Source: Pseudomonadota bacterium (GTDB lineage: Bacteria > Pseudomonadota > Gammaproteobacteria > Burkholderiales > Burkholderiaceae_C). Taken from it: a DNA stretch of 64,000 nt. Below, in pieces: positions 18,047 through 25,419 of the stretch. Location: contig JAKAZQ010000005.1 of NCBI GenBank assembly GCA_021815805.1, forward strand, positions 39,129 through 103,128, in the 5' to 3' direction. The position numbers and the translations under genes are program-made. Position 1 is the stretch's first letter. Each line of letters opens with the position of its first letter. The notes under the pieces are model-generated. The model was not told where the DNA came from. It made no database searches and saw only the letters and a program-made list of their open reading frames with translations.

Positions 18047-18901
18047 GTGAGTGACACCCCCTCGTCCACGCCCGACGACGCCCAGGGCGAGCAGCCGTTC
18101 ATCTCGCATCTGGTCGAGTTGCGCGACCGCCTCATCCGCGCCCTCATCGCGGTCGGCGTGGTGTTCGCGGTGCTGGTCGTATACCCCGGCCCCTCGGGCC
18201 TGTTCGACGCCTTCGCGCGCCCGCTGATCTCGCACCTGCCGCACGGCTCGAGCATGATCGCCATCGGCGTGATCACGCCGTTCCTGGTGCCGCTCAAGCT
18301 GACCATGCTGGCCGCGCTGATGGTGGCGCTGCCGGTGGTGCTGTACCAGCTCTGGGCCTTCGTCGCGCCGGGGCTGTACGCGCACGAGAAGCGCCTGGTG
18401 ATGCCGCTGGTCGTGCTGAGCACGATCCTGTTCTATCTCGGCGTGGCCTTCGCCTACTTCATCGTGCTCGGGCGCCTGTTCACCTTCATCCAGGATGTCG
18501 CGCCGAAGGTCATCACCGCGGCGCCGGACATCGAGTCCTACCTGAACTTCGTGCTCACGCTGTTTCTCGCTTTCGGCAGTGCGTTCGAGGTGCCGGTGGT
18601 GCTCATGCTGCTGGTGCGTTTCGGTGTCCTGACCATCGCCCAGCTCAAGGCGTGGCGCGCCTATTTCATCGTCGCGGCGTTCATCATCGCCGCGGTGATC
18701 ACGCCCCCCGACGTGTTTTCCCAAAGCTCCCTTGCGGTCTCCATGATCCTGCTCTACGAGGTCGGGATCATCGGGGCGCGCGTGCTCGGCACCTACTCGG
18801 CGCCGCCCGATGCCCAGGCGCAGGGCGACCCCGCGGGCGCTTCCGGCGGCGATGCCGCGAGCCCGCCCGGCGCGGACTCCCCGCCGCGGGACCAGCGCTG
18901 A
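18047..18901 (+). CDS. tatC: Sec-independent translocase subunit TatC
   Basis: Six-span membrane protein that recognises twin-arginine signal peptides with TatB. The 284-residue protein shows QPFISHLVELRDRLIRALIA at the N-terminus (the conserved HLxELR) and the family stretch PFLVPLKLTMLAALMVALP. A 40-residue Gly/Ala/Asp-rich tail ends the protein. The start is GTG at 18047, 99 bases after tatB. Confidence 0.95.
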   Translation: MSDTPSSTPDDAQGEQPFISHLVELRDRLIRALIAVGVVFAVLVVYPGPSGLFDAFARPLISHLPHGSSMIAIGVITPFLVPLKLTMLAALMVALPVVLYQLWAFVAPGLYAHEKRLVMPLVVLSTILFYLGVAFAYFIVLGRLFTFIQDVAPKVITAAPDIESYLNFVLTLFLAFGSAFEVPVVLMLLVRFGVLTIAQLKAWRAYFIVAAFIIAAVITPPDVFSQSSLAVSMILLYEVGIIGARVLGTYSAPPDAQAQGDPAGASGGDAASPPGADSPPRDQR

Positions 18902-18973
18902 TGCACGCGGCATGCCGGGCCTGCGCGCCGTCATGCCGCCCGCCGCCGATGCCCACGGTTACCGGAGTCGCCC

Positions 18974-19720
18974 ATGCTCACCCGTGAACGCCTGGCCGAA
19001 TACCTGCACGAGCTGCTGCAGGTCGATGCCTTCGACGACTATGCCCCGAACGGCCTGCAGGTCGAGGGCCGGGCGCGCATCCGCCGTATCGTCAGCGGCG
19101 TCAGCGCCAGTCTCGAATTGCTGCGGCGCGCCGCGCAGTTCGACGCCTGCGCCGTGCTGGTGCATCACGGCTGGTTCTGGCGTGGCGAGGATCCGCGCGT
19201 CACCGGGCAACGCCACCGGCGGCTCAAGGCGGCGCTCGACGCCGAGCTGAACCTGTTCGCCTACCACCTGCCGCTGGATGCGCACCCGAGCCTGGGCAAC
19301 AACGCGCAACTGGCGGCGCGCCTGGGCTGGCAGACCCAGGCGCATTTCGGCAAGCAGCAACTGGGCCTGATCGGCCATGCGCCGCAGTCGACGCGCGCCG
19401 AGCTGGCCGATGCGCTGGAGCGCCTGCTCGGACGGCGTCCGCTGCTGGTCGGCGACGCCGCTGCCCCGGTGGGGCGACTGGCCTGGTGCACCGGCGCGGC
19501 GCAGGGCTGGATCGAGCAGGCGCGGGCGGCCGGCGCCGACACCTACGTCAGCGGCGAGATCTCCGAGCCCACGACCCATTTCGCGCGCGAGATGGACATC
19601 GCCTACCTGGCCTGCGGCCACCACGCCACCGAGCGCTACGGCGTGCAGGCGCTGGGCCGGCACCTGGCCGAGGCGTTCGGCATCGAGCACCAGTTCATCG
19701 ACGTGGACAACCCGGCATGA
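18974..19720 (+). CDS. Nif3-like dinuclear metal-centre hexameric protein
   Basis: A 248-residue member of the Nif3/YbgI family. Metal-binding positions are visible in VLVHHGWFW near the N-terminus and CGHHATERYGVQALGRHL near the C-terminus. The N-terminal DDYAPNGLQVEG is the family signature. The physiological reaction is not established for most members (often annotated GTP cyclohydrolase 1 type 2). Its stop overlaps the pdxA start, so the two are probably co-translated; a tatC-Nif3 neighbourhood is common in Burkholderiales. Confidence 0.92.
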   Translation: MLTRERLAEYLHELLQVDAFDDYAPNGLQVEGRARIRRIVSGVSASLELLRRAAQFDACAVLVHHGWFWRGEDPRVTGQRHRRLKAALDAELNLFAYHLPLDAHPSLGNNAQLAARLGWQTQAHFGKQQLGLIGHAPQSTRAELADALERLLGRRPLLVGDAAAPVGRLAWCTGAAQGWIEQARAAGADTYVSGEISEPTTHFAREMDIAYLACGHHATERYGVQALGRHLAEAFGIEHQFIDVDNPA

Positions 19721-20748
19721 CCCGAGCTGCGGCGGATACCCCGCTGGCGATCTCGATGGGCGATGCGGCGGGCATCGGCCCCGAGATCGTCGTCAAGGCC
19801 TTCCTGCGCGGACACGCCGAGGCCTGCGTGGTCTATGGCTGTCCGCAGGTACTGGCGCGGGCGGCGCGCCTGCTGGCGCGCGCGGATGGATGCGCGCCCT
19901 GCGTGGTCGCGCACATCGATACCCCGGCCGCCTGGCGCACGGTGCCTGCCGGCGCCATTCCCGTGGTACGGGCTCGGGGCATCGACTCCGAGCTGCTGGC
20001 CGGGATCCGGTACGGCCTCGTCGATGCGCGCGCCGGCGCCGCAGCGCATGCCAGCATCGTGGATGCCGCGCAGGCGGCGCTGCGCGGCGAGGTGTCGGGC
20101 TTGGTCACGGCGCCCATCCACAAGGAGGCGCTGCACGCCGCGGGGGTGGATTTTCCCGGGCACACCGAACTCCTGCAGCATCTGTGCGGCGGCGCGCCGG
20201 TGCGCATGATGCTGGCCAACGAGCAACTGCGCACCGTGCTCGTGACCATTCACCTCAGCGTGCGCCGCGCGCTCGATGCGATCACCGAGGAGGCCGTGCT
20301 GCAGACCCTGCGCATCACCCATGCGGCGTCGCGCGCCTGGGGGCGGCAGGCCGCGCGCATCGCCGTGGCCGGACTGAACCCGCATGCCGGCGAGGGTGGT
20401 CTGTTCGGCGACGAGGAGATGCGCCTGATCCAGCCGGCCATCGCACGCGCACGCGCCGAGGGCATCCTGGCCAGCGGGCCCTATGCCCCCGATACCGTGT
20501 TCATGCGAGCCCGCAACGCCGAGGGTCATCCCGGGGAGTTCGACGTGGTCGTCGCGATGCTGCACGACCACGCGCTGATCCCCGTGAAATACCTGGGTCT
20601 GGATCAGGGAGTGAACGTCACGCTGGGGCTGCCCTTCGTGCGCACCAGCCCGGATCACGGCACCGCGTTCGACATCGCCGGGCGCGGCGTGGCCGATGAC
20701 GCCAGCCTGTGCTCGGCGATCGCGATGGCGCGACGCCTCGGCGCCTGA
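19717..20748 (+). CDS. pdxA: 4-hydroxythreonine-4-phosphate dehydrogenase
   Basis: NAD-dependent enzyme of the DXP-dependent pyridoxal-phosphate pathway; its product reacts with DXP at PdxJ. The 343-residue protein shows LAISMGDAAGIGPEIVVKAF at the N-terminus. The metal-ligand histidines lie in DFPGHTELLQHL, the histidine of LNPHAGEGGLFG, and MLHDHALIPVKYLG. GTAFDIAGRG closes the domain. It overlaps the preceding Nif3-like stop by four bases and ends 34 bases before convergent mscL. Confidence 0.95.
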   Translation: MTRAAADTPLAISMGDAAGIGPEIVVKAFLRGHAEACVVYGCPQVLARAARLLARADGCAPCVVAHIDTPAAWRTVPAGAIPVVRARGIDSELLAGIRYGLVDARAGAAAHASIVDAAQAALRGEVSGLVTAPIHKEALHAAGVDFPGHTELLQHLCGGAPVRMMLANEQLRTVLVTIHLSVRRALDAITEEAVLQTLRITHAASRAWGRQAARIAVAGLNPHAGEGGLFGDEEMRLIQPAIARARAEGILASGPYAPDTVFMRARNAEGHPGEFDVVVAMLHDHALIPVKYLGLDQGVNVTLGLPFVRTSPDHGTAFDIAGRGVADDASLCSAIAMARRLGA

Positions 20749-20782
20749 GCGGCGCCGCGCGTCGCGCAGGCGGTCTGCAGGC

Positions 20783-21214
20783 TCAGCGCTTCAGGCTGTC
20801 GCGGATTTCGCGCAGCAGCAGCACGTCTTCCGGGGTCGGCGGCTCCGGCGGCGGCGGCGGCTCCGGCTGCGCGCGCTTGAGCTTGGAAATGGCCTGCACC
20901 ATCAGGAAGATCACAAAGGCCAGGATGAGGAAATTCAGCGAGATGGTGATGAAGTCCCCATAGGCCAGCACGGGGATGTTGGCCTTTTTCAACGCGGCCA
21001 GCGTGCGCGGCGTGCCCGGCGGCATCGTGCCGAGCACCACGAACAGGTTGGAGAAATCGATCTTGCCGACGACCAGGCCGACCAACGGCATGATCAGGTC
21101 GGCGACCAGCGCCGAGACGATCTTGCCGAAGGCGCCGCCGATGATCACGGCCACCGCCAGATCGATCACGTTGCCCTTGACCGCGAAATCCTTGAAATCC
21201 TTTAACAGGCTCAT
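20783..21214 (-). CDS. mscL: Large-conductance mechanosensitive channel
   Basis: Pentameric inner-membrane channel that opens under membrane tension to release solutes during osmotic downshock. The 143-residue protein starts [20 protein letters not shown]. The first membrane helix is [20 protein letters not shown] and the second [20 protein letters not shown]. The C-terminal bundle is preceded by a proline-rich linker ([19 protein letters not shown]). The ATG at 21214 has GAGGAAA 6 bases upstream on the minus strand. It is the only minus-strand gene between 529 and 26397. Confidence 0.96.
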   Translation of the reverse strand: MSLLKDFKDFAVKGNVIDLAVAVIIGGAFGKIVSALVADLIMPLVGLVVGKIDFSNLFVVLGTMPPGTPRTLAALKKANIPVLAYGDFITISLNFLILAFVIFLMVQAISKLKRAQPEPPPPPEPPTPEDVLLLREIRDSLKR

Positions 21215-21466
21215 TGATATTTCCTCGCTGACGACGGCAGGTTGCGCACAATTGCACGCTGCCGCATGAAAAGCCCGTATTGTTGCCGAAAGACTGGCGA
21301 CAGGGAAAGCGCTTTCGACATACCGCCGAGACATTCTCGGCGTGGGCTGCGATGGTCCTTGCTGCCGTGCGCCGAGACCGTCGTGGCACCCCTTGCGCTA
21401 CGGTCATCGCGTGGGCGCTTCGAGGGGCGCCAGGGCGCGCATGGGGGGTGGCGCGGCGCGAAGCGG

Positions 21467-21472
21467 TATCAT
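21467..21472 (+). promoter_or_regulatory. Candidate -10 box (TATCAT) upstream of sspA
   Basis: TATCAT at 21467-21472 within AAGCGGTATCATCGCC is a good -10 candidate; the -35 is not clear. Transcription from here would give sspA a leader of about 270 nt ending in the hairpin at 21703-21724. Confidence 0.4.
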
Positions 21473-21702
21473 CGCCGCTCCGGTGGTCTTGCAGCCGCGT
21501 CGTGTGCTGGGCGGAAGCCCCGCACGGCTTCGGCGCAGGCGCCGACGGCCCGCGTCCCGCTGGGTCGGCTGGCGTTGTTCACCTTCACCACGTGGCGGCT
21601 CGAGAAAGAATGCTGGAGGGGCGTACGACAGACCGTCACGCGCAGCAGCGCCAGACCGCGGCGTGCGTGCGCGTTGCCCCGCAACGATTCAAGGGTCTCC
21701 CC

Positions 21703-21735
21703 GGGGGTGAGCGAGCTCACTCCCTTTGCTTTTTC
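21703..21735 (+). terminator. Terminator-like hairpin immediately before sspA
   Basis: GGGGGTGAG (21703-21711) pairs with CTCACTCCC (21716-21724), with one G-U pair and loop CGAG. It is followed by TTTGCTTTTT. It sits just before the sspA ribosome-binding site (GGAG 21737-21740), so it is either an attenuator of sspA or the end of a small upstream RNA. Confidence 0.6.
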
Positions 21736-21749
21736 AGGAGTCGCATCCC

Positions 21750-22361
21750 ATGATGGTGCTTTATTCCGGCACGACCTGCCCGTTTTCGCAGCGCTGCCGC
21801 TTCGTCCTGTTCGAGAAGGGCATGGATTTCGAGATCCGTGACGTCGATCTCTTCAACAAGCCCGAGGACGTCAACGTCATGAATCCGTACGGCCAGGTGC
21901 CCATCCTGGTCGAGCGCGATCTGATCCTGTACGAGTCGAACATCATCAACGAGTACATCGACGAGCGTTTTCCACACCCGCAGCTCATGCCCGGCGACCC
22001 GGTGGCACGTGCACGCGTGCGGCTGTTCCTGTTCAACTTCGAAAAGGAACTGTTCGTGCACGTCGGCGTGCTCGAGTCGCGCGCGACCAAGGCCAACGAG
22101 AAGACCATGGAAAAGGCGCGCTCGGCGATCCGCGATCGGCTCACCCAGCTCGCCCCGGTGTTCACCAAGAACCGCTACATGCTGGGTGACGATTTTTCCA
22201 TGCTCGACGTGTCCATCGCGCCGCTGTTGTGGCGCCTGGATCACTACGGCATCGACCTTCCCAAATCGGCCGCGCCGCTGGCCAAGTACGCGGAGCGCAT
22301 TTTCCAGCGCCCTGCCTACATCGAGGCGCTGACGCCGTCCGAGAAGGTGATGCGCAAATAG
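21750..22361 (+). CDS. sspA: Stringent starvation protein A
   Basis: RNA-polymerase-associated protein of the glutathione-transferase fold that alters promoter choice during starvation. The 203-residue protein has the thioredoxin-like half at the N-terminus (MVLYSGTTCPFSQRCRFVLF) and VMNPYGQVPILVERDLILYE. The helical half contains MLGDDFSMLDVSIAPLLWRL. GGAG at 21737-21740 supports the ATG at 21750. It forms an operon with sspB 14 bases downstream. Confidence 0.95.
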   Translation: MMVLYSGTTCPFSQRCRFVLFEKGMDFEIRDVDLFNKPEDVNVMNPYGQVPILVERDLILYESNIINEYIDERFPHPQLMPGDPVARARVRLFLFNFEKELFVHVGVLESRATKANEKTMEKARSAIRDRLTQLAPVFTKNRYMLGDDFSMLDVSIAPLLWRLDHYGIDLPKSAAPLAKYAERIFQRPAYIEALTPSEKVMRK

Positions 22362-22375
22362 GTGCGCCGTTCGTC

Positions 22376-22957
22376 ATGCACGAAAATGCCGATCCGGGCC
22401 CCGGCTCGACCAAGCCCTACCTGTTGCGCGCGCTCTACGAGTGGTGCTGCGACAACGGCTTCACCCCGCACCTCGCGGTGAAGGTGGACGCCAGTGTGCG
22501 CGTACCGCGGGAGCATGTGCGCAACGGCGAAATCGTGCTGAACATCAGTTTCGGTGCGACCAGCGGGCTCAACATGGGCAACGACGACATTCGCTTCAAG
22601 GCACGCTTCGGCGGTGTCGCGCGCGACATCGTCGTGCCGGTGAGCCACGTCACGGCCATCTACGCCCGCGAGAACGGCCAGGGGATGGCATTCCCGCCGC
22701 CCGCCCCGGCCGAGCTGGCGCCCGAGACGGGGCCCGAGACGGGGCCCGAGACTGGGCCCGAGGCCTTGCGCGCCGAGCCGGCGGAGCAGCAGGCGAGTGC
22801 TTCCGGCGCGCGTCTGCACGCGGTTCCGGCCGCGTCCGCCGAGTCGCCGGGAGTCCGCGGGGAACCCGATGCGTCGGCGGCAGCCGCGCCGGCCCCGCAG
22901 GAGCCCCCGGAGCCGCCGCCTCGTCCGTCGGGGCCGCATCTCAAGCGCGTGAAGTGA
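22376..22957 (+). CDS. sspB: ClpXP adaptor protein SspB
   Basis: Adaptor that tethers ssrA-tagged polypeptides to ClpXP. The 193-residue protein shows STKPYLLRALYEWCCDNGFT and ILNISFGATSGLNMGNDDIRF-type ssrA-binding strands, then VPVSHVTAIYARENGQGMAF. The C-terminal tail is variable and contains three tandem copies of ETGP, encoded by a 12-bp DNA repeat at 22721-22756. The very C-terminus, ending GPHLKRVK, is the short basic/hydrophobic motif that docks on ClpX. Confidence 0.94.
   Translation: MHENADPGPGSTKPYLLRALYEWCCDNGFTPHLAVKVDASVRVPREHVRNGEIVLNISFGATSGLNMGNDDIRFKARFGGVARDIVVPVSHVTAIYARENGQGMAFPPPAPAELAPETGPETGPETGPEALRAEPAEQQASASGARLHAVPAASAESPGVRGEPDASAAAAPAPQEPPEPPPRPSGPHLKRVK
22721..22756 (+). 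repeat. 12-bp tandem repeat inside sspB
   Basis: CCCGAGACGGGG occurs at 22721 and 22733, and CCCGAGACTGGG at 22745. The repeat encodes (PETG)n in the linker before the ClpX-docking end, so copy-number change would alter linker length in frame. Confidence 0.85.
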
Positions 22958-23007
22958 GCCGCGCACCGGTGCTCCCGCCCGGCGGGCGGGCTGCCGGGGC
23001 CTGAGCG

Positions 23008-23030
23008 CCGCCGCTTATAATGCGGCGGCT
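23008..23030 (+). promoter_or_regulatory. tRNA promoter: TATAAT inside an 8-bp inverted repeat
   Basis: TATAAT at 23016-23021 is a perfect -10 box followed by the GC-rich discriminator GCGGCGGC, as expected for a stringently controlled tRNA promoter. The arms GCCGCCGC and GCGGCGGC flank the box as perfect reverse complements. No clear -35 is visible. The tRNA begins at 23044. Confidence 0.75.
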
Positions 23031-23043
23031 TTGAAGATGTGCT

Positions 23044-23330
23044 GCCGGGTTAGCTCAGCTGGTAGAGCAACCGCCTTGATGTGAACGAGTGCCTCGCCGG
23101 AAACGACGGGTGCAGAACCCCTCAAACTCGGGGAACGCTAACGCCGCAACGGCCATGCCGATCCCGAGCCAAGCCCACCGCGTGGGAAGGTGTAGAGACT
23201 AGACGGGGGGGGCCTAACGCGTCGATCGCCATGGCCAAGGGATAGTCCAGACCACGAACGCAATGGCGGCGAAAGCCGAAGTGGTACGGTAAGCGGTAGG
23301 TCGTCCGTTCGAGTCGGACACTCGGCACCA
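23044..23330 (+). tRNA. tRNA-Thr(UGU), split by a group I intron
   Basis: Exon 1 is 23044-23077 (34 nt) and exon 2 is 23289-23330 (42 nt); joined they make a 76-nt cloverleaf. Acceptor stem GCCGGGT pairs with ACTCGGC with one G-U pair; the D arm is GCTC/GAGC. The anticodon stem is ACCGC/GCGGT with loop CTTGTAA (anticodon TGT), and the T arm is GTCCG/CGGAC with loop TTCGAGT. The encoded 3' end is ACCA. The body closely resembles bacterial tRNA-Thr(UGU), which reads ACA. The gene is cut between anticodon positions 34 and 35, so no functional tRNA can form without splicing. It follows sspB by 86 bases. Confidence 0.95.
23078..23288 (+). ncRNA. Group I intron (IC3-like) in tRNA-Thr, 211 nt, no ORF
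   Basis: A self-splicing ribozyme is inferred from a complete set of group I elements. The exon before it ends in U and the intron ends in G. The internal guide ACGAG (23085-23089) pairs with the ligated exons CUUGU, with the required U-G pair at the 5' splice site. P2 is CC-UCG/CGA-GG capped by CCGGAAA. P4 strands are CTCGGG (23127-23132) and CCCGAG (23163-23168). P6 is CCCAC/GTGGG (23174-23186). The J/P7 block AGGTGTAGAGACTAGACGG (23188-23206) pairs with TAGTCC (23243-23248). P9 is CCAC/GTGG (23252-23255 with 23281-23284), capped inside by GGC-GAAA-GCC. The AGGTGTAGAGACTAGACGG block and the ATAGTCCAG block match, from memory, the Azoarcus tRNA-Ile intron. No homing endonuclease is encoded. 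Confidence 0.95.
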
Positions 23331-24019
23331 GGCTTTTCACGCTGCATCGGGCACGCCGCGGCAACGCGCATCCGCGGCCCTGCCCTGAAGGCGCGAACGC
23401 CGATCCGGTTGCTCTCGCGCCCTTGTCGACGCGTCATGACGACGGGCGACGCGGCGTGTCGCCGCATGCGTTCGGATGTCGCTGCGCGTCGACACACGTG
23501 TCCCGCGCGTGCTCGGCATCGCGCCTGCCGATGCCGCGGGGCGCGTGCCGTGAATATCCCCCCGGGCTCGCATGTTTCGCGCGCAGCGCGTGCCTGCAGG
23601 GCGCGACGCGCATGCGCGCTGCGAACGCCGATGCCGTCGCACCCGGGATCCCGATGCTCACCGATCGCGCCGATCCGTGGGAAAAGCGCAAAGCCTCATG
23701 GAGTCGTTCCCGGCACGCGCCACCGTCTGGAACCGCGTGGACATCGCCAGGCTTGTCGTGCGCGACGCGAGTGCCAGGCAGTACGCCGCGTTCGACGGCG
23801 GGCGAAGCTTCTCGACGGGCGATCCGGGCGTCCTCGTCGGCGCTGTCCGACGCGCCTGAGCCTCGCCACGCGGCGACCGCACCGCGGGCTCTCAAGTCGC
23901 GCCCGGTTGCGTCGTTGAACCAGACATGGGTGCCTGGATGCGCCGCCCGTGCCGGGCGCGCACGGCAGTCGCCGGCGCCGGTGCGCCAAGGCGATGCAGG
24001 CCTGGCTACAAGGTCGACG
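23331..24019. other. Non-coding interval downstream of the split tRNA
   Basis: Nearly 700 bases in which open frames exist on both strands but none has a recognisable protein or a clear ribosome-binding site. A frame continuous with the downstream chemoreceptor runs through it but has arginine- and serine-rich shadow composition. The 3' side of a tRNA gene is a usual integration site, but I found no integrase and no second copy of the tRNA 3' end in the window. Confidence 0.6.
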
Positions 24020-25246
24020 ATGGATGCCTCTATTCAGTCCTGTCTGGAACAGGCGCTGCACAGCATGGAAACCCTGGAACTGCTCGCCGGGGTGGCCGAC
24101 GATCTGCCGGTGTTCCATGCCAATCCGGCAGCCAGCAACACCTTTGCACGTTTCGCGGCCATGTTTCGCGATGCGCTCGGCGGGGCCTTCGATCCGGCGC
24201 ACCTGCAGGGCCAGCCCCTGGCGCGCGTTCTCCGACAGGAGGGGCAGCTGGCGGCGCCACTGCAGGAACTCATCGCCGGCAGGCAGGCGCAGTGGCGCGC
24301 CCGGCTCGAGGTCGGCACCTTCCTGTTCTCGGTCACGGTGGGCTTGATTCGCGATGCGCAGGGCCAGCCGCTGTGCCTGCACGCCAGTCTGCGCAACATC
24401 TCGGCACGCCGTGAGGCGGTCGCGGTGAACGAGCGCCTCAAGGACATTCTGGATTCGCTGGTGAAGGCGGAAACCGAGGTCAGCCAGTCGATGGATGCCG
24501 TGGACGGCGCGATCGATGCGGTGCAGCAGGTGATTTCCGGCAACTCCGACGCCGTGCAGGCGCTGATCGGGCAGGTGGCGGCGATTTCCGATCTGGTGCA
24601 GAACATTCGCGAGATCTCGTACCAGACCAACCTGCTCGCGCTGAACGCCGCCATCGAGGCGGCGCGTGCCGGCGAGGCCGGCCGCGGTTTCGCCGTGGTG
24701 GCCGACGAAGTGCGCAACCTGGCGCGGCGCGTGCATGACGCGACCCTGCGCATCGAGGCCAACACCGAGCAGGTCGGCGAGCGCAGCGCGCACATCGCCA
24801 GCACCAGCGAGCGCACGCGCCAGCAGCTGGCTGTGGTCGACCGCGTGGTGGCGACACTGCAAGGCCAGGTGCGGCAGATGCATCGCCTGGCGACACGCTC
24901 GCTGCTGCAGTCGGCCGAGGAGGATCACCGCAACTTCGTGATCCGCGTGCTGGCCGAGATCGATGCCCGGCCGCCGGCGCTGCAGCCCGCCGACCTGGCG
25001 GACCATCACCAGTGCAGCTTCGGGCGCTGGTACGACAGCCGCGGCCGCGAGGCCTACGGTGGCCTGGCCGCGTTCCAGGCCATCGACGCGCCGCACGCGC
25101 AGGTGCACGCGCTGGCGCGTCAGCTGCTGGGCGCGGCGCACGAGGGCAGGCGCGAGCAGTTGCCGTCCTGCACCACGCAGTTGCTGGACGCCGAGCGCGA
25201 CGTGATCGCCGCGCTGCAGGCCTTGACCCAGGGCATGCGCGGCTGA
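24020..25246 (+). CDS. Soluble methyl-accepting chemoreceptor with PAS-like and CZB domains
   Basis: A 408-residue cytoplasmic chemotaxis-type receptor with no membrane segment. Residues about 20-130 look like a PAS sensor. The signalling hairpin spans about 140-285, with the kinase-contact tip [20 protein letters not shown] and [17 protein letters not shown]. Residues about 295-405 form a chemoreceptor zinc-binding (CZB) domain, with candidate ligands His303, Cys332 in [12 protein letters not shown], His359 and His363. CZB receptors of this type are reported to sense hypochlorous acid or zinc; the ligand here is inferred only. The start at 24020 is uncertain, since the frame is open far upstream. 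No che genes are nearby. Confidence 0.9.
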   Translation: MDASIQSCLEQALHSMETLELLAGVADDLPVFHANPAASNTFARFAAMFRDALGGAFDPAHLQGQPLARVLRQEGQLAAPLQELIAGRQAQWRARLEVGTFLFSVTVGLIRDAQGQPLCLHASLRNISARREAVAVNERLKDILDSLVKAETEVSQSMDAVDGAIDAVQQVISGNSDAVQALIGQVAAISDLVQNIREISYQTNLLALNAAIEAARAGEAGRGFAVVADEVRNLARRVHDATLRIEANTEQVGERSAHIASTSERTRQQLAVVDRVVATLQGQVRQMHRLATRSLLQSAEEDHRNFVIRVLAEIDARPPALQPADLADHHQCSFGRWYDSRGREAYGGLAAFQAIDAPHAQVHALARQLLGAAHEGRREQLPSCTTQLLDAERDVIAALQALTQGMRG

Positions 25247-25419
25247 ACAGCCTGGGCGGCGGAGGCCGCCTGCTGCAATCCGCCAGGGCCGCTCCATCGC
25301 GCCGCGCACGCCGCAGCCCGACTTCGGCAAGCGTGCCGGATTTGCACGACTTTTCCGGCGGTTTCTGCTAGGTTGGCACGACAACGCACGCCTTGCCCGT
25401 GCGTGCCACGGAGACGTCC

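Larger units (their letters stand above)
21215..21749. other. Non-coding gap between divergent mscL and sspA
   Basis: No frame here resembles a known protein. The interval contains a candidate promoter facing sspA (21467-21472), about 230 bases of GC-rich DNA that could form an RNA leader, and a terminator-like hairpin directly before the sspA ribosome-binding site. Genes for the cytochrome bc1 complex, which I expect between mscL and sspA in many Burkholderiales, are not present even as fragments. Confidence 0.6.

Noticed and set aside
23044..23100. Reading the tRNA 5' half as an unsplit tRNA with anticodon TTG, TGA or GAT
   Set aside because: Without removing the insert, the anticodon stem ACCGC has no partner at the right distance; GCGGT appears only after base 23288, so the gene is split tRNA-Thr(TGT).
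23698..23859. Possible small protein of 53 residues downstream of the tRNA
   Set aside because: No ribosome-binding site, no family resemblance, and several other frames of equal quality overlap it.
23423..24019. N-terminal extension of about 200 residues on the chemoreceptor
   Set aside because: The frame is open, but the composition is Arg/Ser/Ala-rich like a shadow frame; recognisable sequence begins at the ATG at 24020.
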